Below, one piece after another: positions 24,608 to 32,804 of a stretch of 40,558 nucleotides of DNA. Source of the stretch: JAFGBM01 sp964564915. Its GTDB lineage: Bacteria; Actinomycetota; Actinomycetes; Actinomycetales; Demequinaceae. The position numbers and the translations under genes are program-made. The DNA is taken from positions 1 through 40,558 of the forward strand of contig CAZMCU010000009.1 of assembly GCA_964564915.1 (NCBI GenBank), read 5' to 3'. Numbering within the stretch: position 1 is the stretch's first letter; every line of letters begins with the position of its first letter. The notes below the pieces were generated by a model that worked only from the letters and a program-made list of their open reading frames with translations, made no database searches and was not told the origin of the DNA.

Positions 24608-26411
24608 GAGCGACCACCCCTTTCGAGCGCTGCCTTGCGTTCCGCGAGGGTCTGGGGGGCAAGTTCGACTCGACCCCGACCCTTGTAGGTAACGCCCCTA
24701 CCGAGCAGGCGCGGGTCGAGTCCCGAGAGCCGGTGCCCATCGCCGAAGAACCTCGTCCGAGCGATGAGAATGAGCATCGGGTGGGTGAAGCGGGTGAGGA
24801 CAATGAGGTCAATGATCGTCGTGAGCCCCAGGGTGAAGGCGAAGCCTCGCACGTTACCGACGGCCGTCACGTAGAGGACGCCGGCCGCGAGGAGGCTCAC
24901 CGTGTCGGAGGCGAAGACGGTCCGCCTCGCCCTCTGCCACCCGTGATCGACCGCGGCGATGAGGGTCCGACCCTCCCGTAGCTCGTCCCTCACCCTCTCG
25001 AAGTAGACGATGAAGGAGTCCGCCGTGATACCGATCGAGACGATAAGACCCGCGATACCCGCGAGACTCAATCGATACCCTAGGAGCCCGGAAAGCACGC
25101 AGATGGACCCGAACGTCAGTGACCCGGCGACCACGAGCGAACCAACCGTGATGGCCGCGAGAGCACGGTATTGAATGAGGGAGTAGAAGACGACGAGGAT
25201 GAGGCCGATGAGTCCAGCGAGCATTCCGTTCTTGAGCTGGTCTTGTCCGAGGAGCGCGCTGACCTGGCTTGACGTCTGCTCGGTGAGGGTGATCGGGAGC
25301 GAGCCGTACCTCAGCTCGTTGGCCAGGAGTTCCGCCTCCGCCCTCAGCATCGGGGGCACGTCGCGATAGATCTGAGCCTCGCCACCCGGAATCATCTGGT
25401 GAACCGTCGGAGCGGAGATGACTAGCCCATCGAGGACCATCGCGAATCGGTCGCGCACCGAGGTGCCGTCGTGTGGGAATTGGGCCAGCCTCCGCGTGAC
25501 TTCGGTGAACTCCGACGCTCCAGCCGAGGTGAACGACAAGAACACCATGTACGAGTTCTTGCCGCCGCTTGAGGGGCCGGAGGTCGCCTTGGCGACATCG
25601 ATGCCGAGGATATCGACGGGGCCCAGGACGTACTTGGTCGTGCTTCCCGTACCGTCGGGGTCTTCCTCGCACGTGACGAACGCCTTCGTTGGGTCCCCGC
25701 CGTCCAGCCGGATCGTCGCAATGGACTCCGCGCTTGAGCAGTCGAGCGCGTTCCACTCGTCGATGGTGTCTTGGGTGATCGACGCGTACGACGAGTGGTT
25801 TCCGTTGGCTACCGAGGCATAGGGATCCGTCGCCGGGGAGAGGTCCGGCAGCGGGTCGTTCCAGGTCGGCGGATACGCAAGGTAGAGGACGGGCCGGAAC
25901 TGCAACTGGGCGGACTTCTCGACGAGGGCGAGGGTCGCCGGATCGGGCACCCCGGGGATGGATACGAGGATGTTGGTGCCCTGGGTGGTGACCAGGGCCT
26001 CCGACACGCCCTGTCCGTTGATCCTCCTGCGCATGACGTCGATCGCCTGGCTCAGGTCCGAGGCGGTAACATCGCTCCCATCGGCGTGGCTCGGTGCGAA
26101 AAGGATCTCCTGCCCGCCCTTGAGGTCGAGCGCGAGCCCCGGCGTCCAGGGAAGGTGCTTGACGTAGACGTTGTACGCCATCCCCCCCGCGAGTGNNNNN
26201 NNNNNNNNNNNNNNNNNNNNNNNNNNNNNNNNNNNNNNNNNNNNNNNNNNNNNNNNNNNNNNNNNNNNNNNNNNNNNNNNNNNNNNNNNNNNNNNGGCGT
26301 CCAGGGAAGGTGCTTGACGTAGACGTTGTACGCCATCCCCCCCGCGAGTGCGAACATCAACACGACCAGCCCCACTAGCGTGCGGCGCGCGTTCCTCGTT
26401 GCTGACGTCAC
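24604..26411 (-). CDS. secD: Protein translocase subunit SecD (interrupted by an assembly gap)
   Basis: Partner of SecF in the SecDF accessory complex. The printed frame is broken by a 100-N gap and a 55-bp duplication near the N-terminus. Removing 155 bp joins YVKHLPWT to PGLALDLKGG and gives 550 residues. Landmarks: span 1 (about 11-30), LDLKGGQEI (DLKGG 44-48), large extracytoplasmic P1 domain (about 50-360), then five spans with GLIGLILVVFYSLIQYR, AGLIVSIGITADSFIVYFER and the terminal VLTRFTHPMLILIARTRFF. The GTG start at 26411 has AGAAGGA about 6 nt upstream; a longer frame from 26472 exists only because of the misassembly. Coupled to secF by ATGA. yajC, usually just upstream, is missing here. 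Confidence 0.93.
26141..26195. repeat. 55-bp assembly duplication, left copy (gap 2)
   Basis: Identical to 26296-26350 across the second N run; same artefact type and length as at gap 1. Confidence 0.93.
26196..26295. other. Scaffold gap 2 (100 N) inside secD
   Basis: Run of exactly 100 N flanked by an exact 55-bp duplication; the true missing length is probably zero. Confidence 0.99.
26296..26350. repeat. 55-bp assembly duplication, right copy (gap 2)
   Basis: Exact copy of 26141-26195; see that entry. Confidence 0.93.
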
Positions 26412-26453
26412 TGAAGTCCTTCTGGTCGACGATCGTGGGGAGAAGCCCAGCCG

Positions 26454-26459
26454 ATTCTA
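26454..26459 (-). promoter_or_regulatory. Candidate -10 box of secD-secF
   Basis: TAGAAT on the minus strand, 42 nt upstream of the secD GTG, in the 113-bp gap after ruvB. A clear -35 is not seen. Would give secDF its own promoter, separate from the ruv operon. Confidence 0.45.
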
Positions 26460-26524
26460 GGCGCTTCCCCACTCACACGTCGAACCGAGCACGCGTGCCG
26501 CCCACCTAACCAGTCGCGGAGGGC

Positions 26525-27565
26525 TCACTCGAAGAGGCGCGACGCGACGCCGTTAGCCGCGGGCGATGCCCCCGAGTCGATCCCCATGTGCTTCCACGCG
26601 GCAGGGGTCGCGACCCTTCCGCGTGGGGTGCGCGTGATGAGACCCTCGCGAACGAGGAAGGGTTCGGCGACGGTCTCGACGGTCTCCACCTCCTCCCCCA
26701 CCGCGATCGCGAGGGTCGAGAGGCCGACGGGACCCCCGGAGAATCGAGTACAGAGGGCGCGCAGCACGGCCCGGTCGAAGCGGTCGAGGCCAAGGGAGTC
26801 CACCTCGTACATGTCGAGGGCCGCGAGCGCGGCATCGAGGGTACCCGTTCGATCCCCGTGGACCTCGGCCCAGTCCCTCACCCGACGGAGAAGGCGGTTC
26901 GCCACGCGCGGCGTACCGCGGGAGCGCCCCGCGACCTCGCTCGCCGCTTCCTCGTCGACCACGAACCCCAGGAGGCCAGCGGAGCGTTTGAGGATCGCCC
27001 GAAGGTCGTCGTCGGAGTAGAAGTCGAGGTGACCGGTAAACCCGAAGCGATCGCGCAGCGGGGCGGGAAGCAGCCCCGCCCGCGTCGTCGCCCCCACGAC
27101 CGTGAAGGGAGGCAGGCTCAAGGGGATCGACGCCGCCCCCGCCCCTTTTCCGACGACGACGTCGACACGGAAGTCCTCCATCGCGAGGTAAAGCATCTCC
27201 TCGACGGGCCGCGCGAGACGGTGAATCTCGTCGATAAAGAGCACCTCGCCCTCGGCGAGCGACGACAGGATGGCGGCAAGGTCGCCCGCGTGTTGGATCG
27301 CGGGGCCGGACGTGACCCGGAGCGTCGACCCCATTTCCCTCGCGACGATCATGGCTAGGGTGGTCTTCCCCAAACCTGGTGGCCCCGAGAGGAGGACGTG
27401 GTCGGACGCCGCCGCGCGCGCCTTCGCCGCACCGAGGACGAGGCCCAATTGCTCGCGGACGGTCTGCTGTCCAACGAACTCGCCGAGGCTCGCAGGCCGG
27501 AGGGCGGCCTCATTCGCCCGTTCGATCGCGTCGGCAGCCGGATCGACGAGCCGGGTCTCATCCAC
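26525..27565 (-). CDS. ruvB: Holliday junction branch migration helicase RuvB
   Basis: AAA+ motor that drives branch migration with RuvA. 346 residues. Walker A GPPGLGKT (61-68), Walker B FIDEIHRL (110-117), sensor 1 VVGATTRAG, the RuvB signature YLAMEDFRVDVVVGKG, arginine-finger region RDRFG, and the C-terminal winged helix (about 270-340) with FSGGPVGLSTLA and LITRTPRGRVAT. The GTG start lies 5 nt after GGGAGG and overlaps the ruvA stop by 8 bp. The frame is open much further upstream, but only as an antisense-free shadow over ruvA. Complete and apparently functional. Confidence 0.97.
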   Translation of the reverse strand: MDETRLVDPAADAIERANEAALRPASLGEFVGQQTVREQLGLVLGAAKARAAASDHVLLSGPPGLGKTTLAMIVAREMGSTLRVTSGPAIQHAGDLAAILSSLAEGEVLFIDEIHRLARPVEEMLYLAMEDFRVDVVVGKGAGAASIPLSLPPFTVVGATTRAGLLPAPLRDRFGFTGHLDFYSDDDLRAILKRSAGLLGFVVDEEAASEVAGRSRGTPRVANRLLRRVRDWAEVHGDRTGTLDAALAALDMYEVDSLGLDRFDRAVLRALCTRFSGGPVGLSTLAIAVGEEVETVETVAEPFLVREGLITRTPRGRVATPAAWKHMGIDSGASPAANGVASRLFE

Positions 27566-28148
27566 GGCTGCCTCCCAGCCTCTGAAGCGCCGCCCGTAGC
27601 ACGCCGGGCACCTCGTCCGCGCCAACCCCCTCGGGGGCGACCGCCTCGACGGCGGCACGGGCGTCGCGCGCGTTCCACCCGAGCCCCACGAGTGCCTCCG
27701 TGACCTGGTCGCGACCGTCGGCGGGGGCACGGGGCACGCCGGGGGCGCCCTCGGGAAGTCGCCCGGATAGTTCGAGGATGAGGCGAGCCGCGACCTTGGG
27801 CCCGATGCCCGGCACCCGCTCAAGCGCCCCCCTGTCGCCTCGTGCGACGGCCGCCGCAAGGTCTCCGGGAGCGTGAACGGCGAGCATGGACAGCGCGAGG
27901 CGAGGTCCGACCCCGGTAACGGACTGAAGGACGACGAACGCGTCCCTCTCCGCCGGCGTCGAGAAGCCATAGAGGGTGAGCGAATCCTCGCGCACGACGA
28001 GGTGGGTGTGCACGGTCGCACCCTCCCCCGCTCGAGCCTCCGCGAGCGTCGAGGGGGTCGACAACACCGTGAAGCCAACGCCCCCGACATCGATGACCAG
28101 GGAAGAAGCGGTGACTCCCGCGACCCTGCCCGTGAGTTGTGCGATCAC
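27558..28148 (-). CDS. ruvA: Holliday junction DNA helicase subunit RuvA
   Basis: Tetrameric junction-binding protein that loads RuvB. 196 residues, normal. N-terminal OB fold (about 1-63; MIAQLTGRVAGV, HLVVREDSLTLYGF), two helix-hairpin-helix motifs (VTGVGPRLALSML and VPGIGPKVAARLILEL), a Pro/Gly hinge, and the C-terminal three-helix domain that contacts RuvB (VTEALVGLGWNARDARAAV). GTG start with GGAGG at 4 nt. It follows ruvC by 57 bp. Confidence 0.97.
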   Translation of the reverse strand: MIAQLTGRVAGVTASSLVIDVGGVGFTVLSTPSTLAEARAGEGATVHTHLVVREDSLTLYGFSTPAERDAFVVLQSVTGVGPRLALSMLAVHAPGDLAAAVARGDRGALERVPGIGPKVAARLILELSGRLPEGAPGVPRAPADGRDQVTEALVGLGWNARDARAAVEAVAPEGVGADEVPGVLRAALQRLGGSRG

Positions 28149-28205
28149 CCGACCTCCGTGGCGACTCGAACGTATGTACGAACCACGCTACGGCAGGACG
28201 GGCCT

Positions 28206-28878
28206 TCAGGTGCGGCGACGCGCCGCGCGTTCCGCCTCCGCCCACGCTCGTTGTGCGGGCGTTACGACGGCGCCCGGAGCCGCTCCGGAGCCCGATNNNN
28301 NNNNNNNNNNNNNNNNNNNNNNNNNNNNNNNNNNNNNNNNNNNNNNNNNNNNNNNNNNNNNNNNNNNNNNNNNNNNNNNNNNNNNNNNNNNNNNNNCCCG
28401 ATCCGCCCCCGCCCCTCCAGGCGTGGCAGATGGCGATCGCCAGCGCGTCGGCGGCGTCCGCTGGGCTCGCGGGGACGTCCTGGCCGAGGAGGCGTCGCAC
28501 CATTTCGGCCACCTGAGCCTTGGCCGCGCGGCCGCTCCCCGTCACGGCGGCTTTGACCTCGGACGGTGTGTAGAGGGCGACCGGTATCCCACGACGCTCC
28601 GCCGCAAGCATCACCACACCGGAAACCTGAGCCGTCCCCATAACGGTCCGAACGTTGTGTTGGGAGAAGACCCGTTCCAGCGCGAGTGCATCGGGGCGGA
28701 ACTCGTCGAGAGCATGCTCGATCGCGTCGGAGATGGCCGCGAGGCGATGCGAGACCTCGTCCCCCGCCTCGGACGTTGCCACGGAAACGGAGACGAGCCC
28801 AACGGTCCGCGACGGCCCGGCGTCGATCACGCCCAGTCCGCACCGCGTGAGACCGGGATCGACCCCAAGGATCCGCAC
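28206..28878 (-). CDS. ruvC: Holliday junction resolvase RuvC (contains assembly gap)
   Basis: Dimeric nuclease that resolves Holliday junctions. Four acidic catalytic residues are visible: Asp7 (GVDPGLT), Glu69 (LALERVF), Asp141 and Asp144 (SPADAADALAIAICH). The sequence then runs into a 100-N gap. The two gap edges share CCCGAT; merging on that 6-bp overlap removes 106 bp and gives a continuous 188-residue protein with a Gly/Ala linker and an AERAARRRT-type basic tail ending at a TGA at 28206. The catalytic core is unaffected by how the gap is closed. The GTG start begins 1 bp after the yebC stop. Confidence 0.92.
28297..28396. other. Scaffold gap 3 (100 N) inside ruvC
   Basis: Run of exactly 100 N. 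Unlike the other two, the flanks share only 6 bp (CCCGAT at 28291-28296 and 28397-28402). Merging there keeps the ruvC frame. Confidence 0.99.
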
Positions 28879-28879
28879 G

Positions 28880-29635
28880 CTACTCCTCGGCCGCCGCAAG
28901 GACCTCGTCGGAGGCGTCGAAGTTCGAATACACGTTCTGGACGTCGTCGCTATCCTCCAACGCTTCGACGAGTCGAAGCATCTTGCGGGCACCGTCGATG
29001 TCGACCTCAACCTGCATCGACGGGACAAAGGTCACTTCGGCCTGCTCGTAGTCGATGTTCGCGGATTGAAGGGCGGAGCGAACGGCCACCAGGTCACCGG
29101 GCTCCGAAAGAATCTCGAAGAAATCGCCGAGATCGGTGAGGTCCTGTGCTCCGGCGTCGAGGGTCGCCTCGAGGATGCGATCCTCGGTGACCCCCTCCTC
29201 TTTCGCGACGATGACCTGGCCCTTGCGGGAGAACAGGTACGCGACGGAGTTGGGGTCCGCGAGCGTGCCGTTGTTGCGCGTAAGAGCCGTGCGCACCTCC
29301 ATCGCGGCACGGTTGCGGTTGTCCGTCAGGCACTCGATGAGCATCGCGACGCCCCCGGGGCCGTAGCCCTCGTACATGATCGTCTCGTACGCCGCACCGC
29401 CGTCCTCCAACCCGGCTCCGCGCTTGAGGGCGCGATCGATGTTGTCGTTGGGAACGGATGACTTCTTGGCCTTCTGGACGGCGTCGAACAGGGTCGGGTT
29501 GCCATTGAGGTCGGCTCCCCCCATGCGCGCCGCGACCTCGATGTTCTTGATGAGCTTGGCAAATAGCTTGCCCCGTTTGGCATCGACGATGGCCTTCTTG
29601 TGTTTGGTCGTCGCCCATTTGGAGTGTCCGGACAT
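28880..29635 (-). CDS. yebC: YebC/PmpR (TACO1) family protein
   Basis: Family described as transcriptional regulator and, more recently, as a factor that helps ribosomes through proline-rich stretches. 251 residues, full length. N-terminal SGHSKWATTKHKKAIVDAKR and FAKLIKNIEVAARMGG are diagnostic; the middle has YEGYGPGGVAMLIECLTDNRNRA and the acidic C-terminus follows the usual plan. AAGGGAAG precedes the ATG; it starts 9 bp after pdxT. The long polyproline tracts in this genome (PilT, Rel N-termini) are plausible clients, which is speculation. Confidence 0.95.
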   Translation of the reverse strand: MSGHSKWATTKHKKAIVDAKRGKLFAKLIKNIEVAARMGGADLNGNPTLFDAVQKAKKSSVPNDNIDRALKRGAGLEDGGAAYETIMYEGYGPGGVAMLIECLTDNRNRAAMEVRTALTRNNGTLADPNSVAYLFSRKGQVIVAKEEGVTEDRILEATLDAGAQDLTDLGDFFEILSEPGDLVAVRSALQSANIDYEQAEVTFVPSMQVEVDIDGARKMLRLVEALEDSDDVQNVYSNFDASDEVLAAAEE

Positions 29636-29644
29636 GTCTTCCCT

Positions 29645-30253
29645 TCAGCTGCGCGCCACCCGGGCGCGGACGATGTCGACGAAGAAGCCGTGGACGCGCG
29701 ACTCGCCCGAGATCTCGGGGTGAAACGCCGTCGCGACGAGGTTCCCGTGCTGTACGGCCACGACTCTACCGCCATGCGAGTCGTCGGTGGCGAGCACCTC
29801 GACCCCCTCCCCCACCTGCTCGACCCAGGGAGCTCGGATAAAGGTCGCATGCATCGGCCGCCCATCGGGCAACCACGTGATCGTCACCTCCGAGGAATCC
29901 ACCTGACGGCCAAACGCGTTGCGTCGAACCGTCATGGGGATCCCGCCGAGCGTTTGCTGGTCGTGCGTGCCATCGAGGACGGTATCCGCGAGCAGGATCA
30001 TACCCGCGCAGGTTCCGAGCACGGGGATACCCTCGGCGATCCTCTGTCGCAGGGGCTCGAACAGCCCGAAGGCACGGAGAAGCTTGTCGATCGTCGTCGA
30101 CTCCCCCCCGGGAAGAATGAATCCGTCCACCGCTTCCATCTCCCCTAGACGCCGAACCCCGATCGCGTCGACCCCGAGTCCCGCGAGCACGGCGAGGTGC
30201 TCCCGCACGTCCCCCTGAAGGGCAAGGACGCCGACGACGGGCGCGGGGCTCAT
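29645..30253 (-). CDS. pdxT: Pyridoxal 5'-phosphate synthase glutaminase subunit PdxT
   Basis: Releases ammonia from glutamine and channels it to PdxS. 202 residues, normal. Triad: nucleophile Cys82 in VLGTCAGMILLA, His178 and Glu180 in FHPEISG. Also GVLALQGDVREH (N-terminus) and ILPGGESTTI (oxyanion region). GGAGGA precedes the ATG, which overlaps the upstream Nudix stop by 4 bp. Longer open frame upstream is not used. Confidence 0.97.
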   Translation of the reverse strand: MSPAPVVGVLALQGDVREHLAVLAGLGVDAIGVRRLGEMEAVDGFILPGGESTTIDKLLRAFGLFEPLRQRIAEGIPVLGTCAGMILLADTVLDGTHDQQTLGGIPMTVRRNAFGRQVDSSEVTITWLPDGRPMHATFIRAPWVEQVGEGVEVLATDDSHGGRVVAVQHGNLVATAFHPEISGESRVHGFFVDIVRARVARS

Positions 30254-30750
30254 GCCTCCTCCGTTCCCAAATGCCGCAAGACGCCGTCCCACGGAAGGAC
30301 GGTCTCCAGCAATTCTCCCAGGGCGAGGGGGAACACATCGATGTCGAAGGAGCGGACCTCCTGAAGGGTGTGCCACCGAACGTCGTCGATCGTCGCATGC
30401 TCGGCCTCCGTCCAGACCGCCTCCGGTCGTGCGACGGCGTCGGCGACGCGCGCAAGGAAGAAGTGTTCGTGCTGGATGTAGGGGCTCCGCATGAAGTCGA
30501 ACTTGGCGGTGCGCTCCCACACCGGACCGACGAGGGCCTCCTCGGGGATGTCGTACCCCGTCTCTTCTCGCGCTTCCCGCGCGGCCCCGGCCCGCGGGGA
30601 TTCAAAGTCGTGAAGGCCTCCCCCTGGCGTGAACCACCACGCACGCTCCGGCAAAAAGGGGTCGTGTCCTTTGAGGAGGAGGATGCGGTCGTCCGCATCG
30701 AAGAGAAGGACACGCGCCGCCTCCCGGGGAGTCTCCTCCTCGGTCGTCAC
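30250..30750 (-). CDS. Nudix hydrolase inserted between pdxS and pdxT
   Basis: 166 residues. A perfect Nudix box runs from Gly44 to Tyr66 (GGLHDFE, then REAREETGY), so the metal-binding Glu residues are intact and the protein should hydrolyse a nucleoside-diphosphate-linked compound; substrate unknown. The fold begins at AARVLLFDADDRILLLKG and continues with ERAWWFTPGGG. The C-terminal half has a WTEAEHATIDDVRWHTLQEV segment typical of MutT-like proteins. GTG start 10 bp after the pdxS stop; the stop overlaps pdxT (ATGA). The pdx context suggests shared expression; a direct role in PLP metabolism is unproven. Confidence 0.88.
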   Translation of the reverse strand: MTTEEETPREAARVLLFDADDRILLLKGHDPFLPERAWWFTPGGGLHDFESPRAGAAREAREETGYDIPEEALVGPVWERTAKFDFMRSPYIQHEHFFLARVADAVARPEAVWTEAEHATIDDVRWHTLQEVRSFDIDVFPLALGELLETVLPWDGVLRHLGTEEA

Positions 30751-30760
30751 GGGCGCGAAC

Positions 30761-31666
30761 CTACCAGCCGCGCTCGGCGAGGCGATGCGGCTCGGGAACG
30801 TCCTCGACGTTGATGCCAATCATCGCTTCTCCGAGTCCGCGCGAGACGTCGGCGATGACCTTGGGGTCGTCGAAGAACGTGGTCGCCTTGACGATCGCCG
30901 CAGCGCGCTTGGCTGGATCCCCCGACTTGAAGATGCCGGAACCGACGAACACCCCTTCCGCCCCGAGCTGCATCATCATCGCGGCGTCGGCGGGTGTGGC
31001 GATCCCTCCTGCGGTGAACATCACGACCGGAAGTTTGCCCTTCTCCGCAACCTCCTTGACGAGGGGGTAGGGGGCCTGCAGGTCCTTGGCCGCGACGAAC
31101 AGTTCGTCCTCCGCCATGGACGTCAGTCGACGGATCGCCCCGAGGATCGACCGCATGTGGGTGGTCGCGTTGGAGACGTCCCCCGTACCGGCCTCTCCCT
31201 TGGATCGGATCATGGCCGCTCCCTCGGAGATACGACGGAGCGCCTCTCCCAGGTTGGTCGCGCCGCACACGAACGGGACGGTGAACTTCCACTTGTCGAT
31301 GTGGTTCTCGTAGTCCGCTGGTGTGAGCACCTCGGATTCGTCGATGTAGTCCACGCCGAGGCTTTCGAGCACCTGGGCCTCGACGAAGTGGCCGATGCGA
31401 GCCTTCGCCATCACGGGGATCGAGACGGCGTCGATGATGCCTTGGATGAGGTCGGGGTCGCTCATGCGGGCAACGCCACCCTGGGCGCGAATGTCGGCGG
31501 GCACGCGCTCAAGTGCCATGACCGCGACGGCGCCAGCGTCCTCGGCGATTGTCGCTTGCTCCGCCGTGACGACGTCCATGATGACGCCGCCCTTGAGTTG
31601 CTCGGCCATGCCCCGCTTGACGAGGTCGGTACCAACCTTGGGTGCGTTGTGTGCTTTCTCGGCCAT
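30761..31666 (-). CDS. pdxS: Pyridoxal 5'-phosphate synthase lyase subunit PdxS
   Basis: Builds PLP from ribose 5-phosphate, glyceraldehyde 3-phosphate and ammonia from PdxT. 301 residues. Asp31 in GVIMDVV, Schiff-base Lys88 in VMAKARIGHF, the second lysine Lys156 in IRSKGEAGTG, and the phosphate loop FTAGGIATPADAA are all present. The ATG begins 16 bp after the pimA stop and the Shine-Dalgarno is only a G-run. A highly conserved, complete member. Confidence 0.98.
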   Translation of the reverse strand: MAEKAHNAPKVGTDLVKRGMAEQLKGGVIMDVVTAEQATIAEDAGAVAVMALERVPADIRAQGGVARMSDPDLIQGIIDAVSIPVMAKARIGHFVEAQVLESLGVDYIDESEVLTPADYENHIDKWKFTVPFVCGATNLGEALRRISEGAAMIRSKGEAGTGDVSNATTHMRSILGAIRRLTSMAEDELFVAAKDLQAPYPLVKEVAEKGKLPVVMFTAGGIATPADAAMMMQLGAEGVFVGSGIFKSGDPAKRAAAIVKATTFFDDPKVIADVSRGLGEAMIGINVEDVPEPHRLAERGW

Positions 31667-31682
31667 GATGTGAGGCCCCCGA

Positions 31683-32804
31683 TCAGTGTTCGGAGTACAT
31701 CCTAATCGCCTGGTGATAGGTCTCCTCGACGCGGGGAGCGACCTCCTCCCAATCGAAGAGGGCGCCGCATCGTTGGCCGCGCCTCGCGAGCGTCAGGCGG
31801 GCGGCGGGGTTCTGAATGAGGCCGATGACGATTTGGGCCATGTTCTCGACGTCTCCGACACGGTGAAGCGCGATGCTCGGCTCGCCTCCTTGCGCGGTCG
31901 CGACGTCGCGAAAGGCGGCGAGATCGCTCGCGACGACGGCAGCCCCCGCAGCCATGGCCTCGACGATGACAATCCCGAAACTCTCTCCTCCCCGATTGGG
32001 CGCGCAGTAAATGTCAACGGACGACATGAACCGTTGCTTAAGCGACTCGTCCAGTTCGCCCACCGACTCCGCCCCCGCGGCGATGATCCTCGACCGGGCC
32101 CGCTCCGAGTACCGTCCCGCGACCAGGAACCGCACCCCGGGGAACACCTCCCTGACGCGGGGGATGATCGCCAGGAAGTCCTCAAGGCCTTTCCGCGGCT
32201 CGTCCATGCGGCCAAGGATGCCGACCGTCGGGCGTTCCTCCGTTCCGAGCCACGCTTCCCGCGGTGGTGCGGCGACAAACGCCTTGGTCGACACCCCGTT
32301 GGGGATGATGTGCGTCGCCTCGAGCCGCAAATGCTCCTTAACGGTGCGGTCGGCCGAAGGAGAGACGGCGATGCGCGCGTCGAGGACCTCCATCCCCGGC
32401 TTGATGAACGGCTTGGCGAGTCGCATCAGCTTCGAGGAGTCGTTCGAGGAGTGAAACGTTGCCACGGTCGGGCCGACGCGGGCCCACATCGCGAGGAGCG
32501 CGAGCGAGGGTGCGCCCGGCTCGTGCAGGTGGACGATGTCGAATCGCCCATTCAGCAACCATTCCCGGACACGCGCGGCGGCGAAAACGCTGAACTTCAC
32601 CCGCGCCGTCGAGCCGTTGTACGAAAGCGGAACGGATCGCCCAGCAGGGTCGACAAAACCGGGAACCGGCATCCCGGGCGCCGATGGCGCCAGGACACGC
32701 ACGTCGTGCCCGAGGTCGATCAACGCGGCGGCGAGATCCGTGACGTGCAGTTGCACGCCTCCGGGTCGGTCGAGCGAGTAGGGGCACACGATACCGATCT
32801 TCAT
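31683..32804 (-). CDS. pimA: Phosphatidyl-myo-inositol mannosyltransferase PimA (GT4)
   Basis: Transfers the first mannose from GDP-mannose to phosphatidylinositol on the cytoplasmic face, starting PIM synthesis. 373 residues, the size of mycobacterial PimA. GT-B fold: MKIGIVCPYSLDRPGGVQLH-type start (the Gly15-Gly16 donor loop), ATFHSSNDSSK, basic membrane-contact segment around KLMRLAKPFIKPG, and the donor-site glutamate motif GESFGIVIVEAMAAG. The ATG overlaps the acyltransferase stop by 4 bp. Identity as PimA rests on the pgsA-patA-pimA order plus fold; another GT4 role is unlikely. Confidence 0.92.
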   Translation of the reverse strand: MKIGIVCPYSLDRPGGVQLHVTDLAAALIDLGHDVRVLAPSAPGMPVPGFVDPAGRSVPLSYNGSTARVKFSVFAAARVREWLLNGRFDIVHLHEPGAPSLALLAMWARVGPTVATFHSSNDSSKLMRLAKPFIKPGMEVLDARIAVSPSADRTVKEHLRLEATHIIPNGVSTKAFVAAPPREAWLGTEERPTVGILGRMDEPRKGLEDFLAIIPRVREVFPGVRFLVAGRYSERARSRIIAAGAESVGELDESLKQRFMSSVDIYCAPNRGGESFGIVIVEAMAAGAAVVASDLAAFRDVATAQGGEPSIALHRVGDVENMAQIVIGLIQNPAARLTLARRGQRCGALFDWEEVAPRVEETYHQAIRMYSEH

